Below are positions 37,241 to 48,760 of a stretch of 64,000 nucleotides of DNA, in pieces. Numbering within the stretch: position 1 is the stretch's first letter; the number at the start of each line of letters is the position of its first letter. Origin of the DNA: Mesodorylaimus sp. YZB2_4 (lineage: Eukaryota > Nematoda > Enoplea > Dorylaimida > Dorylaimidae); NCBI GenBank assembly GCA_030248295.1, contig JASANH010001283.1, positions 186,001 through 250,000 on the forward strand. Direction: 5' to 3'. The position numbers and the translations under genes were made by a program. The notes beneath the pieces were generated by a model that was not told the DNA's origin, searched no databases, and saw only the letters and a list, made by a program, of their open reading frames with translations.

Positions 37241-39280
37241 ATGGTAAGGGAATTCCATTTTCTACTTTTGCAGATTACTGGCAACAATCGATTTCAGGCC
37301 TTCCTCGCGATCATCGCGATGACTATTCTGATCGAGTCGAGTTTTGGTCAATCACCGACTCCGACACCGTCAACTCCGTGGCTCGATCCGTTCGCTGATG
37401 GCAAATCGGGCAATCCTGGCGCTCGTATTTTCCTGTGCAAGAAAGCCTTGGACGCCGTTCACGAATACGCAGCCGAGTCTGTCCAGCGCTCGCTCCAAGC
37501 CCTGACGTTGTCCGACTTTTCGCTGTTCGTGGGCACTGGCACTTTGATCATCAAGCCGCCGCGCGTCAGCGAAGCCAGCATGGGCAAGTACGACTACGAG
37601 ATGAACTCGCCGAATCGAATTCGATCTCGATTCTACAACGGTCGATTGGTGGCCGCTGGCGTCTGGCAGTTCAAGCCGACTCTGGGATCGGCCATCGGCA
37701 GCACGTACCAGGCCTCGGTCACCAACGTCGAGCTGAATGCCACGAACGAACTGGGACGGACTGCCGATGCCAAGCCCGCCGTGCGCACCACCCACTGCAA
37801 AGCCTACTTGGGCCAACATCGCATCGACATCAAAAACGTGGCGGCCGAGTTCAGCGTCATCGAGAATTGCGAGATGGACGTTTGCTTGAAGGTGAGTCTG
37901 ACTTGGCACTCGGACCAGCCCCTGTATTTCGAGTGCTCTGCACCCAACGACTGCCTCCTTTGCCTAACCACCACATTCCACGTTTCTGTTTCAGATCCGG
38001 GAATTCTTCGAAAAAGCGTTCTGCGACGTGTTCACCTCGTTCGTCAAAGAAATGATCAACGGCGAATTGCAACAGTACCAGACCAGGGTGCCAGTGCACT
38101 GCGAGGACCACAAAGTGGACTACAGTCTGCAGTGGAATACGCCCACCGTCTCCGGGGACACGAATTGCACCAAGACCGAGTTGGAGGTGAGTGGTTTCCC
38201 GCAACCCGACCTCGGCCGTACTCACACACTTCCTTTGCAGGGCAAGTACATCTGGCGTGGCTCGAGCTCGGTTCCTTTCCATCCGCCCGAAATGCCAGTC
38301 GGAACGCACAATAAAATGCTGACGTTCCAGCTGAGCGACTACACGTTCAACTCGTTGTTGCACCAGGCCCACGTGTTTGGTCGTCAGCACTCGGCCCACG
38401 AGTCGGCCTCGCCATCGACCCTGCAACTGCTCAGTCTGAACTGCGGTGTTCAGGAACAGACGACGCCATCGCCAGTCAAGAATGTCCGCAAACAAGCCAA
38501 AGTCCAATCAAAGGGCATTAATACAGAGCGATTCCCGTGTTTGGGCGCTTTTTTCGACAAGTTGACCAGTTTCGGACCATTTTCGAGCAACGACACGGGC
38601 GATATCGTGTTTAAAAGTGGTCAGAAAGCCATGGCCGTCTACATCGAGTCGGACAAGAGTGGATATTTCGATGGCAGCGGTGGCATCCTCGAAGTTCACG
38701 GACCATTGGTCAAGGGCGGAAATCGACAGGTCCTGGCTCGCGTGGATGTTCGATTGCTTCGTGGCGAATTCAAACCAATTTTCAGTAAATTGAAGTAAGT
38801 ACTGCCTCGCTCTTAGGGTCAGGGCATGTTAGTGCTGTTGATAGGATGGTGTGGCCCTATAGCTTGTAATTCACAGGGGTGTCCCATACCCAGTTGTCCC
38901 TGTCGAAACTGGAATCCTCACATGGCGGGAAAATTGAAATTCGGGGCGTTTACGAGTTGCCTCACTTCATTTTCAGCATCACTGGCATCGTGAAGATCAA
39001 GTCTATCAAGTTGGTTCAACCACCACCTCAGACTCGCATGTTCACGGACGAGTGGATGGATAATCTCGGCCAGTTCGTGGCACCCATCCTCGCCGAGATG
39101 CTCAACAAATTTCTCGATCGCTACGCCCAATTCCCATTGCCACTGCCCGAAAAGTACTCGTGCACCTTGCCCGGTGTGACCATTCTTCCTCGAAGTGTGC
39201 AAGTCAACTGCGACATCCAACGGGTCAGTCGGAACTGCGGATATACGTGCAGTTATAACGGCGTGGCTTGGTGCTGTTAG
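37241..39280 (+). CDS. BPI/LBP-family lipid-binding protein, copy 2 (inverted-repeat arm)
   Basis: Secreted BPI/LBP-type protein. Exons: 37241-37243 (ATG only), 37298-37891, 37995-38186, 38241-38794, 38977-39280; 1647 nt, 548 residues. The first intron, 54 nt, separates the start codon from the signal peptide; splicing gives MAFLAIIAMTILIESSFG and then QSP. The last intron ends at TTTTCAG 38976, not at the earlier CACAG: the third paralogue confirms this and gives NITGIVK in frame. Domains and landmarks are as in copy 1. Residue differences from copy 1 are SGN/SGS, SPN/SPS, AAG/AGG, NAT/NST, CTK/CTM and the penultimate GVA/GGV. The last 20 residues (RVSRNCGYTCSYNG and on) extend past the third paralogue's end. 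Confidence 0.91.
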
Positions 39281-39385
39281 TGATTGGTGCGTTGGTGCAT
39301 TCCGCGTAGGAATAATTTCATTCCATGTATGTGTAAGCCAGTGCCTTTTAACGCGCTTTTTTGGTGACGGGAGGTCATGATGTGC

Positions 39386-39433
39386 ACATGGCCTTCGTTT
39401 TAACCTTTTTTTTCAATAAAAAAGAGGCCATGT
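39386..39433 (+). terminator. Poly(A) signal held in a hairpin loop (BPI copy 2)
   Basis: ACATGGCCT (39386-39394) and AGGCCATGT (39425-39433) form a perfect 9-bp stem with a 30-nt loop containing AATAAA at 39415-39420. Confidence 0.68.
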
Positions 39434-40124
39434 TGTTGCGGGAATATATGGAAAACTTGTCAAAGAAACGTGCACCGGAACTTTGGCTGCTGATCAAGAC
39501 AGCATTTTTTGAGTATGCAAGCATCGGACCTGTCTGAGACTATCTGCTTTACGCATTATTGAATATCGTCATATGAAGAAAAAGTAAAGCCAGGATTATT
39601 ACATGCGACTAACAAATTAACGTATATCACGTGGGCAGCAGGCTCTAGAACGCAAATTGAAGTATGTACTGCACTGCATCATAGAGTTAACCTAACGATA
39701 AGGTTATTGTTAACTCATAACTTTCAATTTGCGCTCGTAACAACTGCATCAACTATAGCTACATGTCGCCAAACACGTTTTTGAGAAGTCCTCCTAGTTT
39801 GTCATGGATTATTTATGCGTTTATAAGAATGTTATTTACAAGACTCATAAAGATAAGGCTTCTGAGAGACCTTTTATGTGGTGTATAGAAACTAGTTGGT
39901 GAGTTTTTATTCGATCGCTTCTTCACCGATTTCCATCTTTTTCTTACAGCAGTCTACAGTATCTTGAGCGTTCTACGATCAAAAAAAAACACATAAGTGG
40001 GCGGGGCATGGTAGCTTTGGCGGGCATCCAAATTGACGCCACCTGTTGTGGTATCTCTGACTCCTTTGCACAGGTACCTTCTCATGCTATGCTATGTAAA
40101 AGCCACAAAGCGACGGCCCAACAC

Positions 40125-40171
40125 CAACAAAGACCCAACACAAACAACAACAACGAAAAAAAAACACCCAA

Positions 40172-40211
<40 letters not shown>
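40125..40211. repeat. CAACAA-rich stretch and long poly-A tract
   Basis: ACAACAACAACGAAAAA leads into about 40 nearly uninterrupted A residues. It could be the tail of a decayed retroposon or simple low complexity. Confidence 0.85.
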
Positions 40212-41378
40212 AAACCATTATGCTACCAAAAGGCTTATCAGTCCACTTAGCCACTCATCGTCAGGACTGCTCGGTCTGCGACCTGATTGTAGAGCATCCT
40301 CGCCAAAGGGATCAGAAGAGCGATGCGATAACGTAGATTGAAGAACAATTACTTGACTTTTTCTGCTGGACGTACGCTTTTATTAACTATGAAGTAAGAT
40401 AAGGCTACAATTTGAACACTTGGTGGCGTTTATGTTGTTTTGCATACAGACTAACGCTTTTCGAAAGGCTCCTTGTTTAAATGTGATCTTTTAGAAACAA
40501 GATCAAAAAAGATATATGCGCAGAACATGTGGGGTTCTCGTATTAGAAAATTGACACGCAGAATTGGATTGGGGCGGTCCTAGAGTCGTTCAGCTGAAGA
40601 AGCTACTTGGCCTTGCTCGCTGACTCCAAATGCGTGCTTTTGGTTCAAATGGCCTGTTCTCTTTAATCAAAAGTACATACTTCCTGTATCCATCTTGAAT
40701 TTCACCAAAATTTGGCACTACTGGTTGAACTTTGCAAAAAAGCAGTGCAGCACCTGCTGAGTACACGACTGACTGAGGTGCAACATTTCGTTAGTTTGAC
40801 TCATTCGCATTTCTGTGCTATTTTCTTGGTTGCACAGCTCGAAGGAAAAATTTGTTGTCAGGCGTTCATTCTTTGCGCGAGCTTCCGCACAGGGCCCGAT
40901 TCTGAGGCTGCACTAAGCTGTTTTTGTTGGAGTCACAAACAGACGCTGACACCGGCTCGGCTGGAACCGAAATACTGTATGCGCGTGGCCAACTGGAAGC
41001 CGCTTGAAGTGGCACATTCCACTGGGTAAAAGTCACTTTCGGCGTCAACTGCAAGTTGGATTGCTCGATGCAAGTAGCAAGTATGCTGATCCATCGCACT
41101 GACTTAACCCGCTTGACGTTTCCAGAGTCGAGATGCCTTCAAAAAGACCTAGTCTCTCAACAACACATCTTAAACCACAGAAAAATTTTTTGTTCAGCAA
41201 GAAGAAAGCATTCGTGGATTCACAGACGCAAAGGTGGTTGCAATCGTGAACTATCACTATTCAGTGAATTTTTGTGACCCCCCCTTTAAGTGCATGCCGA
41301 CGTGCGACAGTCACGTAAAATAGCAAAGCATCATATTCCTCTAAACTTTTTCAGAAAACGATATAGTAGAAACCAATC

Positions 41379-41550
41379 CGGGCTCGTAGCCTGGCGGGTT
41401 AAGGCGTCTGCCTCTCATGCTGGGTGCGCATTTACAGGGGAGGGTTCGACTCCCGCCCCGGTGCAAAATAATTGTCAATTATGTGTTCCTAAGCCCTCGA
41501 GTGCGCTGTATAGCGCTTGGCCATGGATAAAGTATGACATGACGTGACAT
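41379..41550 (+). mobile_element. tRNA-derived SINE, copy 1
   Basis: tRNA-like head with A box (CTGGCGGGTTAAGGCG), a pairable anticodon arm (TCTGC ... GCTGG), a long variable arm and B box (GGTTCGACTCC at about 41443). It is followed by a shared tail (CCCTCGAGTGCGCTGTATAG, then GGATAAAGTATGACATGACG). It matches 50588-50748 over its whole length, tail included, which marks it as a SINE rather than a tRNA gene. Confidence 0.82.
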
Positions 41551-42813
41551 CCATACGGGCAGCTCTGACCAAACTTTACCCCTAACTGGCTGTCATCCGA
41601 ATCGACTAGCTGGTGTTTTACGGCCTGAATCTGCAGTAGTTGCATCCTTGGTTTGGTGCTATCAAGCCGTGCTTAGAGGCATCTGCTCGATCCGAGGCGG
41701 ACATCTCACAGGCGCCGCTTGAATACCAATTGAAACTACGACAAAACTTCCTCTCAGAGCAAAGAAATGCACAGCCGCTTATTTTCGCTAGCGACGTAAA
41801 CGGGTTGACAATATATTGTTGATCCATGCACGAGTTTGGAATATGGTCAAAGTCTTTGATTGTGTCTGCAAAATAATCTCAGATCTTATAATGAACAAAT
41901 TACATTGTTATGACTTGGTTTTCAAAATTCCTCAACACTTTCACAATTAGCACGTGTCTTAAATTAGGGACAGCCAGGTCAAAATGGTTTAGGATAGGAT
42001 TTGGGGCATACAAATAGTATGATACTGTATATCCTAGGTGATTGCGAAACCGGGGAAACCTTTTCTTATAATCAATGTACTGAAGGTGTAGCCGCTAGTC
42101 ACTTTAGGTCCAAAGGTCAACTTATAGGTCTGCCACAAGCCCCCAACTTTGAAATACTAATAACTTCAAAATACCGATGATAATCTTTATTTTTTCGACG
42201 ATATAGATTCCGATACCCATTTTTTTTAGACAAGGATATCGAAATCAGATCAATATGCTTACTGTTAACAGCAGTGTTGCAATGGAGGTCAATGTCAAAG
42301 TCAAACCCTGTCAAAATCGGATGTTTTCAAAAACCGCCAGAACTCACCAGCTTTGTATCCTCACTATCTCACTTCAGTTCAGCGCTATACTTAACAATTT
42401 ATTATCCTCTTTCAATTCACCGCGGATAATCTAGGAGGGCTAAATTACGGTCAGATTCATGCTTGGTCATTCGAAGGCGAGCGGGTTTTTAAAAAAAGTT
42501 TCCAGCAATAAGTGAATTGAAGATAGCGACAACTTTGTAGAGAAGTGTTTTTTCACTTGCATTTCAAAACTTTGAAAAAAATGTCAAAAACGAATGAAAA
42601 CGCAAACTAATAATAAAAACCTTATCCATTAGACAGCACGCTGTCTGAACAGAATCGTCTTTGAGATACGCATGTTATCAAAACGATACACGATACTTTA
42701 CTTCGCGAATTAGAAGGTACAGTAGTGGTGAAGTGAAAGAGCAGTTAATGCAGTGGAGTAAAAAAAGAGAAAACACGTTTCTAGTCGATGTAGCCATCAC
42801 TTTTTTATCAGAT

Positions 42814-44664
42814 TCACATTTCCTTCTTTGAAGCGACAGCCGAACTACCTTTCTTGACGCCGCTTGATTTGATTGACATGCCCGCTGGATTCACGGGTTT
42901 CATTGACGTCTTTTTCTTTGAAGCAACTTTCGTCAAGGACTCTTTCATCGCGGAACCATCGCTCGGCACGACTTTGGATTCCTTGTCCGAGACGGAGCGA
43001 ACGCTTTTTAGAAAATCCTTCATCGTCTCATCAGCTGCTTTTTTCTCAGCTTCCCGCATTTTAATGTGAACGAAGATGCCGATGCCAGTGGCGACGATGA
43101 CCGAAACGAAGATGACCAATAATATGATGATGATCCATATTAGGCCGTCGAGGGTCCCCTCTTTGCTATCACCTTTCTTGATCTGCATCCCCGCATCTTG
43201 CCCTTCAGTCTTCGGTTCAGGGGGATGATTTATTTTCTGCTTACGATCCGGCGGATGTTCAGTCTTTTGACTGGAGGAGGACTCAGGTGGATCGCGACGA
43301 CTCAGGTGACTGGAAGAAGACTCAGGCTGCTCTTGACGAGTCAAGTGGCTGCTGGAAGAAGATTCGGGAGTCTCTTGACTAGTCAGGTGACTGGATGACG
43401 GAACAGGGGACTCATGACGATTCAGGGCACTGAAAGAAGATTCAGGCGGATCACGACTGCTCAGGTGACTGGATGACGACTTAGGCGGTTCTTGACGAGT
43501 CAGGTGACTGGAAGACGACTCAGGCGGTTCTTGACGAGTCAGGTGACTGGAAGACGACTCAGGCGGTTCTTGACGAGTCAGGTGACTGGAAGACGACTCA
43601 GGCGGCTCAGTCGGGCATGGATCGCAGACGAAGATCTCGGGACAGTGTTCCAGTTCTATGGACTCTTCCTTTGGTTTGGCACCTTCGCGTTTCACCATGG
43701 TCATCGGACCGCAAACAACGCTGCAATTCGGTTTCGGGTTGGCCCATGGCCATTTTTTGTCGCATATGCTCTCGCAGTCGACGATCGTGCAGTTGTTGGA
43801 CGGTGCCTTGTCTTGGCACTTCTCTTGGCTGATGTACGGGTGCTTGACTGCTACTCGCCAAGTAACCAAGTCACAGTTGGCTTGCTGCTCGTCGGCGTAG
43901 CGACAGATCTTCTTCCATCCGCACAGCTCATGCACGATATCATTAGCTACTTCAGTGAGGGTTGCGACGACGTCGTCCTTGCGTTCTGTCTTAAAGAAGA
44001 ATAACTTGTTTGAACCGCCATCGAATTCGCTGGCTTCTTTCTTGGCCGCCACTTTAACAAAATCTTTCATTCCCACAGCTTCGCGCCAAGTCAGCACATA
44101 GGTCAATACTCCTTTAGCTCGCATCTCTTCTAGCTTACTGGCCGACAGGGAAGGCTGGAAACTTTGGCGAGGGTACATGATGATGATGACTTTGGCTCGA
44201 GTGGTGTCGTTGTAGTTGAAAATTTTTTCATCAATCAAACGCAATGCGTAATTAAACTCGAAATTGTAGAAATGGTTGACGTACATACCGCGATCCAATT
44301 TCGTTGTGCTTGGTACCCAATTCGACATCGTTTTGATAAAAGCATCATGATCGCCCGTCAAGTTCTTTAGAATTTTCGATTTGCGTGGATCTTCGCCGCC
44401 GTGAATAGAGCGCAACTCGTCATCATCACACACAGGATCGACCACAGCCACCCTTACCTTGTTACTTCCGATTTCAAAATTCGCTGGGAGGACCTCGGCG
44501 TAGGCTTCACCAAAACCGGAAGTCGGCAGGCTTACGTCCCAAAACGCGGGAAAGACGACAATATCGATCTTGCCATCGATTTTCGTGTGACAGTTGACCA
44601 GAGATCGTCCAACATAAACGATCAATAGTAGAGTGATCATCCAGCGAATCCTTCGTTTCATCAC
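42814..44664 (-). CDS. vWA-like type I membrane protein with Ser-rich repeats (paralogue 1)
   Basis: Intronless, 616 residues; exact function unknown. Order: signal peptide (MITLLLIVYVGRSLVNC region), a von Willebrand A-like fold (KIDIVVFPAF strand; NFEIGSNKVRVAVVDP; NYALRLIDEKIF; RAKVIIIMYP; KGVLTYVLTW), a Cys-rich module (CDKKWPWANPKPNCSVVCGP and IFVCDPCPT), nine 13-residue repeats of the type EPPESSSSHLTRQ, a Lys/Glu linker, one transmembrane helix (about residues 500-525) and a basic Ser/Lys-rich cytoplasmic tail. The metal-ion site of true vWA domains is not recognisable: no DxSxS follows the first strand, and the usual TDG is MYP. It therefore probably does not bind ligand through a metal. 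Several NxT/S sites suggest glycosylation. It is a clear paralogue of the gene at 61.7-63.1 kb, which lacks the repeats. Confidence 0.85.
   Translation of the reverse strand: MMKRRIRWMITLLLIVYVGRSLVNCHTKIDGKIDIVVFPAFWDVSLPTSGFGEAYAEVLPANFEIGSNKVRVAVVDPVCDDDELRSIHGGEDPRKSKILKNLTGDHDAFIKTMSNWVPSTTKLDRGMYVNHFYNFEFNYALRLIDEKIFNYNDTTRAKVIIIMYPRQSFQPSLSASKLEEMRAKGVLTYVLTWREAVGMKDFVKVAAKKEASEFDGGSNKLFFFKTERKDDVVATLTEVANDIVHELCGWKKICRYADEQQANCDLVTWRVAVKHPYISQEKCQDKAPSNNCTIVDCESICDKKWPWANPKPNCSVVCGPMTMVKREGAKPKEESIELEHCPEIFVCDPCPTEPPESSSSHLTRQEPPESSSSHLTRQEPPESSSSHLTRQEPPKSSSSHLSSRDPPESSFSALNRHESPVPSSSHLTSQETPESSSSSHLTRQEQPESSSSHLSRRDPPESSSSQKTEHPPDRKQKINHPPEPKTEGQDAGMQIKKGDSKEGTLDGLIWIIIILLVIFVSVIVATGIGIFVHIKMREAEKKAADETMKDFLKSVRSVSDKESKVVPSDGSAMKESLTKVASKKKTSMKPVNPAGMSIKSSGVKKGSSAVASKKEM
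43262..43611 (-). repeat. 39-bp in-frame coding repeats
   Basis: Nine tandem units encoding variants of EPPESSSSHLTRQ. The three at the high-coordinate (N-terminal) side are almost identical, suggesting recent expansion at that end; one unit carries an extra Ser codon. Confidence 0.9.
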
Positions 44665-45446
44665 GATTTCTTTGATTTGAAAAATTGTTGCTTCCGACGA
44701 TTTTTTTAATTGTCGACTTTACACTTCGATAAGACTAGTGAACACAACCGTGCATAAACAAAGCAGAAAGCAGATTGTGAGTGAGGGCTGCCCATGCTGC
44801 TGATGTCCACATTCTGTCACTTTACACTGCTAGAGGGGTCATTGCCAGAGCACGCGATCTTAATGCAGACTCCTCTCACCGGACTTATCGTGTGATTTTG
44901 TAAAGAGAGTAGAGAGTATGACAAGACGGCAAGGATCGCTCCAAGAAAGATGGAAGGACGTAACCTGTATGCCTTCTGTGTTCCCTGTGCTATGCCTCCC
45001 ATCCAAGAGCTGTGTGCAGTGCGGCATCTCAGGACCAGCCTAGTCGGCCTGGGCAACACTACTGCTGTCTTGTCTGTCTCTGCCTGAACGCATTCTTCGG
45101 CATGGCTTCAGGTTTTAATCAAACTTTATGCTGGCCTTGCGTGACGGATCGCCCGTTGTTTGCTTTGCACTGCTATTCATTTCAGTGCGGTTTCAGAAAA
45201 ATCAATATCTCAGGGTCCGCATGATGATTTTGTTTCTGTTTTTTGTTTCGCCATTCCGTTCTTCTTTCGCCGGTTTTCGCAGCGGAGCATCCTGAACCAG
45301 AGGCCTGTTCAACGGAGCTCACGATCATAGTCGTTCTAAACTGGTTCAGGTCGTCAATTTACCTGTGTTTGATGCAGAATATAGATGCAGCCTTTTCGTT
45401 CGATCGAATGACTTATCACTATGCAAATTAGATGGATCCACAAGGG
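44665..45446. other. Intergenic between vWA-like gene and third BPI gene
   Basis: Divergent promoters of the vWA-like gene (minus) and BPI paralogue (plus) should lie here. Only the TATA box at 45447 stands out. Confidence 0.5.
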
Positions 45447-45454
45447 TATAAAAG
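45447..45454 (+). promoter_or_regulatory. TATA box of third BPI paralogue
   Basis: TATAAAAG in the context GGGTATAAAAGGGGCC, resembling the TATA elements of the other two BPI genes. The start codon lies about 300 nt downstream, so the 5' UTR is longer or contains an intron. Confidence 0.62.
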
Positions 45455-45744
45455 GGGCCATCTGACCACAATTGTTTAGTCTTATTCGAACGAACGATTG
45501 GCGTCGAACGGTAGAGTCAAGAACGTTAGTCAAGTTTTCGGTATTTCAAGAAACCTGGGCACATTTTGTGATCATCAGAGTAAGTCTATTTCTTGATTCG
45601 ATCTCGATCAAGATGAGTGAAAGATTGCTCAATCTCAAATTCCTGACACGTGAAATAAAAGACCTTCTTCTTCCAGGAATCTCCGCATTCGCTGATATAT
45701 TCTTGGTTTTAATTCGAATCGTAGCGTTCACGAGCCTGTTGACG

Positions 45745-48700
45745 ATGGTAAGCACATTATTTTCCATGACCCTAACTTTGCATCATCGATCGATCTCTGC
45801 TTTACTTATCGATTCAGACATATCAGTCTATAACTGATCTAATATACTACTTTATTAGCTGATTCAGATAGCAGCTGATTCAGACGAGCTCGACTTTGGG
45901 ATCAGATGATCAATGATAGAATCGATTTCTGGTGATCACATGATTACTAGCCCAAATAGTGATCCTTTTGTGATCTTGTGATCATTGGCGGAATCGATGA
46001 TCATGCTGAATGGAGGGGACGTTGGAGTGTTAGTCGATCGTTTTGTTGTCGATTTAACTATCGGTTTTTCACTCTGAGCTGATCGAGCCCTTTACGTTAT
46101 AGATAGCCAATCGACAGTCGATTGACCAATTGATTTCTACTGTGCTGTTTGCCTGTGTTCTCCTTGCACCTTATTGTCACTGGTTTCCTGTTTTAGCGCT
46201 CCATCATGCTTCTTCCCGTTCTTCTGGCGATGTCATACACACGAGCAAAGGCCTTCACGACGCAGCCGACCTCTCCGAGCACGAAATCAAGCACAACTTC
46301 GACCCCGTCCACATCGCCGACCACCACTCCACCATGGATCAATCCTACGCTGGGCGGCAAGGTCGGCAATCCGGGCGCTGCTATCTTCCTGTCCAAGAAA
46401 TCCATCGATGCTGTCCATTCGTACGCTGTAAGTGGAGTGGGACGAGCTATCCACGCTATCCAGTTTGGCGAACTGAGTCTTCCCAGTGGTCTCGGTCTGC
46501 TCACTATCAAACCACCACGAATCGTCGAATCGAAATTGACCAACTATCAGTACCAGTTGCATGAACCGAACCGAGTCTGGTCTCGTCTGTTCGGTGGACG
46601 ATTGGTGGCCGATGGCGTCTGGCAATTCAAGATGGATGGGGACAAGGAGCCAACAACGGGCAAATACAAGGCCGTGATCACTGGGGGCGAGTTGACGACA
46701 AATAGCCAATTGGGAAGAAGCATCGATGCCAAGCCTGCCCTGAAATCCATCGATTGCATGGCCAATTTCTCTCAAATGCGTGTTGACATCGAGGGCTCGG
46801 CCAATTTGACATTCGTGGACAGCTGTGATACATCGGTTTGTGAGAAGGTAAGAAAATGGGCGCCGGATATCATAGTCACATAAGCCTTAGGTTTGCTATC
46901 CCCAAATATTTGAAGCAGACCAGTGAAAATTAAGCTTAGTGGGGGATGTTTGAAAGCTTAAGTTTCAAGCTGACGGAGGATGCTCTCTATGTGATCGTTA
47001 GTTTCTGTAGGAGGCCCTGCCTGATGTGTTGAAATCCACCAGGAATCCAGTTGAATCCATGTTGTTCCTCTAGGATTCCAACAGCTTTCACGAGGGGTCC
47101 TCTTGGAGTCTAAGTGGTATCAAGTACGATAGACTCACGTACATCCGCCAGGTTATCAGCTAGATCTCCAGCCTGCCCGCAGAACCTAGCGATACCATAG
47201 AGAGCATCCTACGCCAGAGCGAGGAGCCTGGCGGCTGACTAGCATGGTTGTAACAGGACTGGCTTCGTATTACTGAGGTAGTGACCAGTGGAGCTCTTGC
47301 AACGCCAAAAACCCAGGGTAGCCTACGAAGCCTTCCGACCTAGTACATGGCTGAAACGCCACCCTAACGGGTGATGCTCCCAGCTGCTGGCTCCATACAG
47401 AGTATCGATTGCCAGTCGCGCCTTTACATGGTTAGTATACCGAGTGCGCTAGACCATTCAATCCATTTCAGGCTCGCAAATTCTATGGAGACGCTATTTG
47501 TCAAGCTATGAACGCATTCGTCCAAGAATCGATCAATGCTCCCTTGACCACGTTCCCAACTCGTTTCAATTTGTCCGCTGACCACAAGTTGGACTACGCG
47601 TTATTGGCCAACGAACCGAAAGTCACAAAGGATGGAGTCTGGTCTGGGTTAGAGGTAAGGCTGGTGTTGGTTGGGACTTGGTTGCGGCTGTGAGGCCTAT
47701 CAGTGTTTTCATTTAAGGGCAAAGTCCACTGGCGCGGCATGTCAGCTGTCCCTTTCAATCCCCCACCGCTAACTTTGGTCGACAAGAAACGCATGCTTAC
47801 GTTTGGAATGGCCGACTATACTTTCAACAGTCTTTTTCACCTAGCATATTCGCAAGGTTATCGATTCTCGGCTGCCGATCTCCTCAAATCGCCGTCAATG
47901 CAGAGCCTGCTTTCGCTCAATTGTAGCTCGTCGAGGAAACCAATTCGTAAAGTATCGCCTATGCATCTACATCGATTCGATCCAGTCTGTTTGGGTTCAT
48001 TGGTGGAGATGTTGGGCGAGAGTGGTTATCAATATTTGGCCAACGAGACGGGCGATATTGTGTACAAAACTGAACAGAAAGCGGCTTCTATTTTTATATT
48101 ATCTGATCGAACAACTTATTTCGACGGCGGAAATGGCAATTTGGAAATTTATGGACCAGCTACTGGCCGAATTGGGAAACGAAAGTTGCTGGCAAGCGCG
48201 GCTGTTCAACTATTGCGGGGAAAATTCGAACCAAAATGGAATGGAGTAAAGTAAGTCCAGCTGACTATTGGGCAGGGGGTGGGCTCTGGACGCTGTCATG
48301 ACAGCTTACGATTAGTGGGGGTTTGATGTTCTCGAATGTTGGGTATTTCGTCTGGTAGTCGACCCACTGCGCTGACGATAAGCCGATAACTAAGAATGCC
48401 ACCCGTCAGGTTGATGTTTCAGTGATGGACTAGGTCGGAGGCCTGTTAGTTTCGCCTTTACCCAGACCCCCCAGTCAGTCATTTTTATAATGTCACCTCT
48501 TACATTTTGATTTCAGTGTCACTGGCGCAGTCAAACTTGTTCGAATCACCTTGGACAAAGGCATTGGTCAAGCATCGTCTATGAACGACGATTGGCTCAC
48601 CAAATTTTCCTGCTTCGCCATGCCCATTCTGACAAAAATGTTCAATGAATTCTTGAATAAATTCGCTCAATTTCCAATCCCGATCTTACAAGGATTTAAA

Positions 48701-48760
48701 TGCACATTTCCTGATTTCGTGGTCTCTAGTCGCACCATGCAGCTGGATTGCGACATTTAA
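45745..48760 (+). CDS. BPI/LBP-family protein, divergent third paralogue
   Basis: Secreted BPI/LBP-type protein. Exons: 45745-45747 (ATG only), 46197-46847, 47472-47654, 47718-48250, 48517-48760; 1614 nt, 537 residues. Intron number, positions and phases match the two inverted copies, including the start codon isolated on its own exon and followed by GTAAGC. The signal peptide MRSIMLLPVLLAMSYTRAKA leads into a Thr/Pro/Ser linker. Landmarks: GNPGAAIFL, GVWQFKMDG, CDTSVCEK, GKVHWRGMSAVPFNPPPLTL, MLTFGMADYTFNSLF, NETGDIVYK, FPIPILQGFKC and MQLDCDI at the C-terminus. Alternatively translation could begin at ATG 46206 inside exon 2, giving a shorter signal peptide. The introns are longer than in the other copies and one holds a decayed repeat. 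Confidence 0.9.

Larger units (their letters stand above)
37083..39433. repeat. Right arm of large inverted repeat
   Basis: Reverse-complement partner of 25695-28045. Coding exons and introns match almost base for base. Immediately after the stop codon (39281-about 39337) the arm has an unrelated 57-nt segment where the left arm has about 46-50 other bases. High similarity then resumes to the poly(A) hairpin. Confidence 0.92.
39434..42813. other. Intergenic, repeat-bearing, no gene seen
   Basis: It holds an ACAACAAC-rich segment running into a poly-A tract of about 38-40 nt (roughly 40170-40210) and one SINE (41379-41550). Open frames here are short and without family features. Confidence 0.6.

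Noticed and set aside
38879-38976. BPI last exon beginning at the CACAG acceptor near 38876
   Set aside because: It breaks the frame with the preceding phase-2 donor. The third paralogue shows the exon begins at the TTTTCAG corresponding to 38976.
40008-40341. Lys/Asn-rich open frames
   Set aside because: Produced by the CAACAA stretch and the poly-A tract.
41379-41465. A functional tRNA gene (and the similar one at 50588)
   Set aside because: The non-tRNA tail downstream is shared by both copies and the acceptor stem is not convincingly paired; a SINE explains both.
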